Assembly: GCA_011033025.1 (NCBI GenBank)
Contig: WFMF01000048.1
Coordinates: 1 to 64,000, forward strand
Length of the DNA: 64,000 bases
Reading direction: 5' to 3'
Source: Beroe forskalii
Taxonomy: Eukaryota; Ctenophora; Nuda; Beroida; Beroidae
The notes under the pieces: model-generated
What the model saw: the letters and a program-made list of their open reading frames with translations, nothing else
Database searches by the model: none
Told to the model about the DNA's origin: nothing
Shown here: one piece after another, positions 57,801 through 64,000 of the stretch
How the letters are laid out: each line of letters starts with the position of its first letter
Numbering within the stretch: position 1 is the stretch's first letter
Position numbers and translations under genes: made by a program

Positions 57801-58137
57801 TGCCCCTCTCATTCACAGCATGATCGCCCCAGTCATGGTTTCTAGCATTGTAATCACCATAGATTATGATTGAGTTAAAGTGGTATTTATTTTTGTAGTC
57901 TTTCACTGCTTTGATATGGCTTAATAGGCTTTTCATCCCCTCAGTTTTGTTTGATGTTGGTGGGGTGTAAACTGAGCCAACAATTATCCGTTTGCCGTTG
58001 ATCTTGATTTGGCACCATAAAGCATCGATGGAATCATCTTTCAGTGTTTCAATCTGTTCTGGTTCAAGTTTATCATGAAGTGCGAGAGCAACTCCTTTAA
58101 GAGGACTGTCAGTAGAAGGTGGGTTCTTGCACAACAA
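54823..58137 (-). pseudogene. LINE ORF2: endonuclease, reverse transcriptase and zinc-finger tail, 5' truncated and frameshifted
   Basis: Three frames form one polyprotein. 58137-56758: APE-type endonuclease lacking its N-terminal part (GVALALHDKL, GDYNARNHDWGDH, SGGSVIDIVLAEG) plus linker. 56824-55319: reverse transcriptase with YRPLSITSYVGKVLERV, LFIDFEKAFDSV, GLPQGSVLSPLLFIIYVSDM and FADDGT (the YADD box with Phe). 55299-54823: C-terminal region with a CPFC-x9-H-x4-C zinc motif. Joins need a frameshift near 56806-56824 and another near 55319, both in A runs. The protein copies element RNA at a nicked target. Motif order suits the Jockey/CR1 group of LINEs. The copy is dead as read. Confidence 0.9.
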
Positions 58138-58139
58138 AA

Positions 58140-58655
58140 AGTACCAGATTCATTATGGAACTCACAAACTTATGAAATTATAAAAAGTTAAAAAGCTTTA
58201 CCATGAGCATGCATAAAAATTTTTTAATTGAGCCGAAAGGAAACTGTTGTCTATTATGAATATAACAAGTGTATGGCTATCAACTAAGGTTGAAAAACTT
58301 TAGATCAGTACTTAGATTGTGTTTCAGGCTTCCAAATTCACATTAACCAATTTACAATATTCTTTGTTTGTTTTTTTGTTCTTTGAAAGTTGATGACTGA
58401 AGTTGAAGGGAGCTGTAAATAAAATAAAATAAATAAACAATTTTGATATTACATCAACAAATTTCACACAACTGTTTCTATGATTCACTAGGCATTAAAC
58501 TGGATCTTCCAGACCACATTAAGTATAGAAAATTAACATTAGGAAAAAAGGCAAGCCTACAGCTAACAAAAGTACCAGATTCATTAGGAAACTCACAAAC
58601 TTATGAAATTATAAAAAGTTAAAAAGCTTTACCAAGAGCATGCATAAAAATAAAT
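58140..58655. repeat. ~80-bp direct repeat pair with a LINE-like tail between
   Basis: AAAGTACCAGATTCATTA to AGCATGCATAAAAAT occurs at about 58137-58222 and again at about 58568-58652. Between them, 58375-58440 has the form of a LINE 3' end (GAAGTTGAAGGGAGCTGTAA followed by AAATAAAAT repeats). A retrotransposed insert with long duplicated flanks or a local duplication would both fit. Confidence 0.6.
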
Positions 58656-59470
58656 ACTTGAGAATTGATAAATTAAATTATTCAAATAAATTAAAGAGCA
58701 GTCAGAGATTAATAGTACTGTTATGTAGATTAATAGTACTGTTTTAAACTTACAACACAACACATATTAAATTAACTAACTGAGGATGATTAACATTCAC
58801 ACGGAGATCCTGAAGATGGAATATTATTAAATTCCGAAACTGTCAGTAGATTTGCGTGGTTGTGTGAAATTGTTAGATTCATTCCATTCATTATCAACAT
58901 TGAGTTTCACTCGTATCTCATTCACTTGATATCATGAAGGATCACATTAAAGACTTATCTCTGGGATACAAATACAGTCATCTTTGTACAGTCAAGCCAC
59001 AAAACTTTCCAACAGCTCTTTCCTTAGTCTTTGACAGGATCCAAGTGAGATACCTTCATCAGAGATCTAGGTAGATCCAAACAAATCTTAATGAGACACC
59101 AAAAATGATATGGTGTAATGAAAGCTAACACTGTGGCACACGGACTTGCGACCGTGTTGTGGGGTTGAATGCATTTGACGGGCGCCCAACGCTCCCCCAA
59201 CCACTAGATGGTGTGTTAGTGTCATAATCTTCAAGTTCATTTAGGAATTTAAGTTCATCATTAGTCTTTGTCCAGTGTAGGGAATTCAAAGCTTCATCTG
59301 GTCAAACTAGATCAAAAGATCAAGTCAACTGTCACAGATACAGACTGTTATGAAATCATAAATAAAAATAAAAAGTTTGCCTCATATACAAAAATGAAAA
59401 CGTTGATTATAGTGCACTGTGTAGGTATATGTGTGTATCTGCTATGTACATATGTTTGTTATGTTCGTTA
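58656..59470. other. No gene seen
   Basis: AT-rich sequence without a supported exon or repeat boundary. Confidence 0.4.
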
Positions 59471-59479
59471 TGTTATTAA

Positions 59480-60780
59480 AGTCAGACGTTGTTTAGATGG
59501 ATTTCACCCATCTTTAGCGCACAACACTCGGAAATTTGGAGCGTCGTATTGCGTGGTGGAGGGTAGGGTAAAATCATATTAATGTTGTCTGGCCATTAAT
59601 ATTTCAATCTTAACACTTGCCATAACCATGACCACTGACCAGGACCCTTGCCTGGTGATACCTTGCTAAACATGTATATACCTGTGTGGCTCGCGCGGCG
59701 CGCTTCCCCAGCACAGGGAAGCGCGCGGCGCGTACACACACACCTATGCCATATGCGGGCTTAGGAAGGTGATACCTTGTCAGACGTTGTCTGACCCCTT
59801 CGCCTTCTGCGGGCGCGCGCGTCCGCCTTGCTGAAATAATAGTCTGACAAGTGATACCAGGACCGCTGGTGTCGCTGGTGATACCAGGCCCCCTGACTGA
59901 TGACTGAGCGGTGCGCGGCGCGTCGCTCGGAAAGGTCTATCATCGATAGACAACCAGGACCCTGGTTACCCGTTACACGCACAGATTGCGCGCCGCGGCA
60001 AGCTCGTTTCGCGACGCATCTGGTTAGGAGAATCTTTCCACTTATGCATGTGTGTGTGTGCAGACCTTCCTAAGCCCGCATAGGTGTGTGTACGCGCGCG
60101 GCGCTTCCCTGGGGAAGCGCGCCGCGCAACGCAGACAGGGATATACGTGTTTAGCAAGTGCAGACCGCTCAATTGACAGTTCCTAAGCCCGCATAGGTGT
60201 GCGTACGCGCGCCGCGCAACGCAGACAGGGATATACGTGTTTAGCAAAATTGACAGAAGCCTCGATAAAGACGCGCATATTTTCTCTGCGCGCTTCAACC
60301 TTCTTTTTAAATTAAAATTCCGTCAAAAGCACCGCACAAACTTTCTATTTCACGTGTCTGTATCGAGGCCTTTTTCAATCGAGCGGTCTGCACACTGCAC
60401 ATATGGGTTACGCCCTCCGTCGAAGGTCCCGCACAACGTTTGCGTTCCACATTTAATTTGACGGTCGACGGGCGATGTCCGTCCCTTTCTTCTGACGGAA
60501 GGCGCAAAGTGACGTCCAAATGTGGAACGTTGCGCCGCGCGCGCGAGGGTAGGGTAACATCCTACGAATTTGACGGTCACATGATATGCACTTTAGCCCG
60601 GACATCACGTATATCATCAGGCAGGGAAGGTAAAGCAATACGAGCGTGTGCCCGTGATCTTGTTAATAAAAGTGTTATCATTGCGCAATAAAATATTGTC
60701 AGACGTCGTCTGACCCCTTCGCCTTCGGCGGGCGCGCGCGCGAAGCGCGCGCGTCCGCCGATAATTTTGTCACATACACG
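59480..60780. repeat. GC-rich repeat block related to the foldback loop
   Basis: Shares inverted blocks with 12290-12450 (AACACTCGGAAATTTGGAGC; GGTGCGCGGCGCGTCGCTC) and with 13200-13260 (GTCAGACGTTGTCTGACCCC). Internal duplications include AACGCAGACAGGGATATACG at about 60129 and 60219, and CTAAGCCCGCATAGGTGTG at about 60071 and 60184. The ORFs here arise from the repeats. Confidence 0.65.
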
Positions 60781-62169
60781 AATTAATCATTTGAGGTTTC
60801 AATTTAAAAAGGCTCTTGCGGCTATAAAATAGAGTTGTTCTCCCAACCCTATATTCGGACGATTGACCTGTTATGCAGGTCGATTTCTGTGTCCGTCAGA
60901 ATGGAAAAGACCCGCATACCTATGCTATACCTACCGTATAACTGAGTATAACTGTCAATTTAAAGTACGGATTGCTATTTTTTCCAATTCCCAGGATCTT
61001 GCTATTTGACATCACTTTCATGTTGAGATGTTATAAGGCATGTTGCTGTATTAAGCTTTCAGTCTTTAGGTATAAATAATTACATGTGTTCGGTGGTTCT
61101 GTGTGTCTGTCGCAATAATGTAGGAAATATATAATAAACATTTTCGTTCGATTTTTTCAAGCTAATGATCGCCTTATTTCATTATTTTCAATCAATATTA
61201 GTTAAATCGAGTCTTAATTTCCTAATTTCCCAGGCTTCACTCCTGCTGTGTCCGGCTAAAACTCCTATGAAAGAATGGAGGAGACGCCACTCTGAAGCAA
61301 GAAGATCTCTGGGGAGCTTCAGAGTGGCGTGAGTGGAGCAGCTTTGTTTCCTGAAACTCTGAAGCAACAGCTGCTGATCCCAGTGTTGGAACTGATCACT
61401 GGCATCGACTATAGGACGCCAATGGATTCCAGGTAATTCACACTTTTACATATTTACAAACTACCTATCTATATGTCTAATTTATCCGTCTAATTTACAT
61501 TTCCTTTTTGACTTTCTTCAGCTTTCTTTGACTGTTCTTCAGCCGTTCAGTGTTAATTTACCCGCTTGGACCCGCTTTAATTTATCCGCTTGGATGATAT
61601 ATATTATGCAGATCCTATTATCCTACTATTATTAATATTAGTACTAATCCATAGCATCATAGCATCATGATATCGTGTTCACAAAAAGATTGTCACAGAC
61701 AATTTTCTAAAGTAACTGTTGACGGGATCGGTTTTCACGTATATGATAGCCCCTAACCGCATATTCTGCTTGAAATTTCAAATTTTCACTAGAGGCATGC
61801 TCTTTATCATAAGTCATATGGAGTTTACTGCAGATCTTTAAATCGTACAAGAAATCCTTCCCGGTCGTCCACCAACGTCCATGAAGTTTTTTAGACTTGG
61901 ACCTCGATGGCCAGAATACGCCCTTAATAGTGTAATGGAACTTCAAATTAACTAACTTTCATGCCCAAGAAGGTGTTAAATTGGCCATATTGTAGAGCAT
62001 CTATATCCTGCATAATTAAAAAATCAAATTGCTCAAAAGCACAAAATGCTATGTTAACAAATGCTGGTTAACACTGCAAAGTTGGAATCCAATCTTATGC
62101 GGACCATTGGTCTCGAAAATTCAATTCCGAAATGTTTCATCACTTTATGGCCGTCATGATCAGCCGTGG
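60781..62169. other. No gene seen; one strong hairpin
   Basis: ACGCCACTCTGAAGC at 61284-61298 is exactly inverted at 61316-61330 with a 17-base loop. A minus-strand 79-residue frame at 61707-61946 has no recognisable domain and is not called. Confidence 0.45.
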
Positions 62170-62385
62170 TGACATCTCATCTCACGAAATTTCATCTCAG
62201 GACATTTCATCTCCCTGTCCTGACCCTAACCATAACCCTAACCCAAACCCTAACCCTGACCCTAACCCAAACCCAAACCCTAACCTTGGACCTAACCCAG
62301 ACCCTTACCTTTGCGTAGAGCTGACATATTGCGAGATGAAGTGTCCTGAGATGAAGTGTCCTGAGATGAAATGTCCGTTCCCCTT
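62170..62385. repeat. Telomere-like repeats framed by GAGATGAARTGTC inverted arrays
   Basis: Three or four GACATTTCATCTC-type units (62170-62213), then about 80 bp of CCCTAACCCAAACCCTAACC-type repeats (62221-62305), then three GAGATGAARTGTCC units (62335-62375) in the opposite orientation. The motif is the same as in the array at 25746-26260. Confidence 0.85.
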
Positions 62386-63727
62386 TCCGAGTGTACCCTA
62401 ATATCATGCCTAAAAACCGATGAAAGTTATTATTCATTTGTAGTAAAACTTAATTCACATATATATGTACACGCGTACATAATGGACAACGATACATCGC
62501 CAGTCTTGAATGTTGCGTCTAAAAGTAAAAATAGCGTTCGCCAGAATCGAATACCATATATGGCATAATGCTACACCTGCCCGTTAGCGCGCGCGTCAGT
62601 CAGCGCACGTGTCAGTTCGATTTATGGCTTTCATTCACTTTTACTACGACCATATTATGTTTTATTGCGATACGTTCGTAGAGTAGCTGAGTAGTTATAC
62701 TATTGGTCATAGCTCTTAATTAGAACCGCGCCGCATCAAAAAAATCTATTCACATATCCTTTTATCATCATCTAGCTATCAAGGGAGCTAGGGATCTAGA
62801 GAATCTCCAAACATTTCTTATAATTGTTTGTTTCCTGCTGCCGTCTGCAGCTATAGGTACCTTTTTGAATGTTGGCACTTTTTCCTCCCACGGGGCTTGA
62901 TAACAGATTCGGCCAATTATCCTAAATCTTGGCTTTTTAATCACATTCGTCGCAATAGAAACGGAGCCCCTCAGTTTCAATTTCTTGTTTAACATGCCGT
63001 ACAGCAAGGATCTACACTGAGTTAGCCACCTAGACACACATTAGTACTACGACACACACCATGTGATCGTCACTCGTCAGAGCTTCAGAGTTCAGACCCC
63101 AATAGATGGGGGTGGGCAGTTGAAGTTTTTGGAATTTTAACATGATTATTGATTCGATGAATGCTGTAATATAGGGAGTCCAATCCTGCGTAGAGCTGTA
63201 GACAAATTTTGCAATATAACTTCAGTTTAATTGGTCCTTTAGCTTTCTAGATTCTTTCTATTCTACAGGATAGAGCTGCAGTCCGCAGTCATGACTGCAA
63301 CGATAAGACTTAGTTAGTTGGATGACGCCACGAGCAGTATGCACTGAACCGCGGTATACAACGGTGCTCGGTAGAAACTGTTTCGACGGATAGGAAACGA
63401 CACGGATAGGAAACAAGACGGATAACTGATGGACGTTTGTGAGAAAGGATAACAACTTATGTTCATCACACCACACACATTCTCAAGTTCCATTCATACA
63501 CCAACGTACCCGCACTGCACCAAGCACAAACTTCTCATATCTCAACATCTCAGAGCTTCAGAGGTCAGCACCATTTTTATTATTTTAACTACTTGTACCT
63601 AATAGCTATACACCTCATCTTTATTTGATTATATTCCGGCATCTTCAAAAAGAAATAATGAAGAACCGTGGTTTATGGTCGATCGTTATCCATTTATGAC
63701 TTATCATTCAAACAACAGCACTTCATG
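62386..63727. other. No supported gene
   Basis: A minus-strand 89-residue frame at 62768-63037 is charged and could be an exon, but it has no recognised motif and no supported partners. Nothing else is convincing. Confidence 0.35.
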
Positions 63728-64000
63728 GTTTAGTAATGTGATTCATGACAGTGTGACACAGTCATACATAGTGCTGCATGTGTATCTTGATAGTGTGACA
63801 CTGTGTCAAACATAGTGATGCAGTTCATGGTAGTAGATTATAGTGTGACACTGTGTCAAATGTTATATTGTGATGCGGTTCATTGTTGTCAGTAGTTTGG
63901 CACTGTCAAAAATAGTGATGCGGTTCATGATAAGATGATAATGAGACACTGTCAAGCATAGTGATGCTGTACATGGTTGTGTGACACTGTCAAAGATAGT
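63728..64000. repeat. ~53-bp degenerate tandem repeat, runs off the window
   Basis: About five units built on GTGACACTGTGTCAAACATA followed by GTGATGCGGTTCATG, with variable length. The GTGACACTGTGTCA core is itself partly palindromic. The array continues past 64000. Confidence 0.8.

Noticed and set aside
59140..59225. Possible tRNA-like segment (GACTTGCGACCGTG, then ACGGGCGCCCAACGCTCCC)
   Set aside because: I could not form an acceptor stem or find A and B boxes at proper spacing.
60237..60691. Overlapping Arg-rich frames on both strands
   Set aside because: GC-rich repeat sequence shared with the foldback loop; open frames reflect base composition.
61707..61946. 79-residue minus-strand frame starting with ATG
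   Set aside because: No recognised motif, and the surrounding sequence gives no promoter or splice support.
62768..63037. 89-residue minus-strand frame
   Set aside because: Charged and gene-like in composition, but no motif and no partner exons; not enough to call.

Overview
This is eukaryotic, animal-type nuclear DNA. Coding sequence is sparse, AT-rich and split by GT-AG introns. Most of the window is transposon remnants, inverted repeats and tandem arrays. The recognisable genes (a dynein axonemal assembly factor, a C16orf89/DUF4735-type secreted protein, and SRCR, TSP1-like and ShKT exons) point to an invertebrate metazoan with motile cilia. I cannot name the phylum from sequence alone.

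Layout. 1-4600: inverted clusters of a dispersed repeat around a 27-bp minisatellite. 4665-5603: a Ty1/copia RNase H fragment. 5743-9934: a terminal-inverted-repeat composite element holding a decayed LINE ORF1-like gene. 10721-14734: a foldback element whose arms are arrays of a GCGCTCATTT-type 10-mer. 14800-19614 (minus): a five-exon C16orf89-like gene, apparently 3' incomplete, with a single-exon secreted-protein gene (16152-16889) nested in intron 3 on the same strand. 20314-21958 (plus): a complete four-exon secreted protein with two ShKT domains. 22.6-28.6 kb: MITEs, a gag-like remnant, inverted arrays and a reverse-oriented Helitron-like element. 28.6-39.1 kb: a decayed, repeatedly duplicated SRCR/TSP1-like locus with one intact SRCR exon (35318-35641) among four copies, broken up by TIR elements, Helitron-like elements and satellites. 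42.8-47.4 kb: palindromes and MITEs. 47439-47780 (plus): a small acidic protein with a myristoylation/palmitoylation-type N terminus. 49393-52929 (minus): a complete nine-exon DNAAF4 (DYX1C1) gene, the best-supported locus. 53.2-58.7 kb: palindromes and a 5'-truncated, frameshifted LINE ORF2. 59.5-64 kb: GC-rich repeats, a telomere-like block inside an inverted array, and a tandem repeat running off the end.

The genes do not form a functional cluster. DNAAF4 acts in cytoplasmic preassembly of axonemal dyneins. The others are mostly secreted or surface proteins, each with its own signal peptide. Intron phases are coherent: all joins in DNAAF4, the C16orf89-like gene and the ShKT gene keep frame, and the SRCR-locus exons are phase 1-1. 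That is my main support for the exon calls. The most unusual features are tandem amplification of exon-intron boundaries (13 copies of a TSP1-like exon end with its splice donor), exactly abutting Helitron-like elements, and RFX X-box-like sites carried by dispersed repeats.
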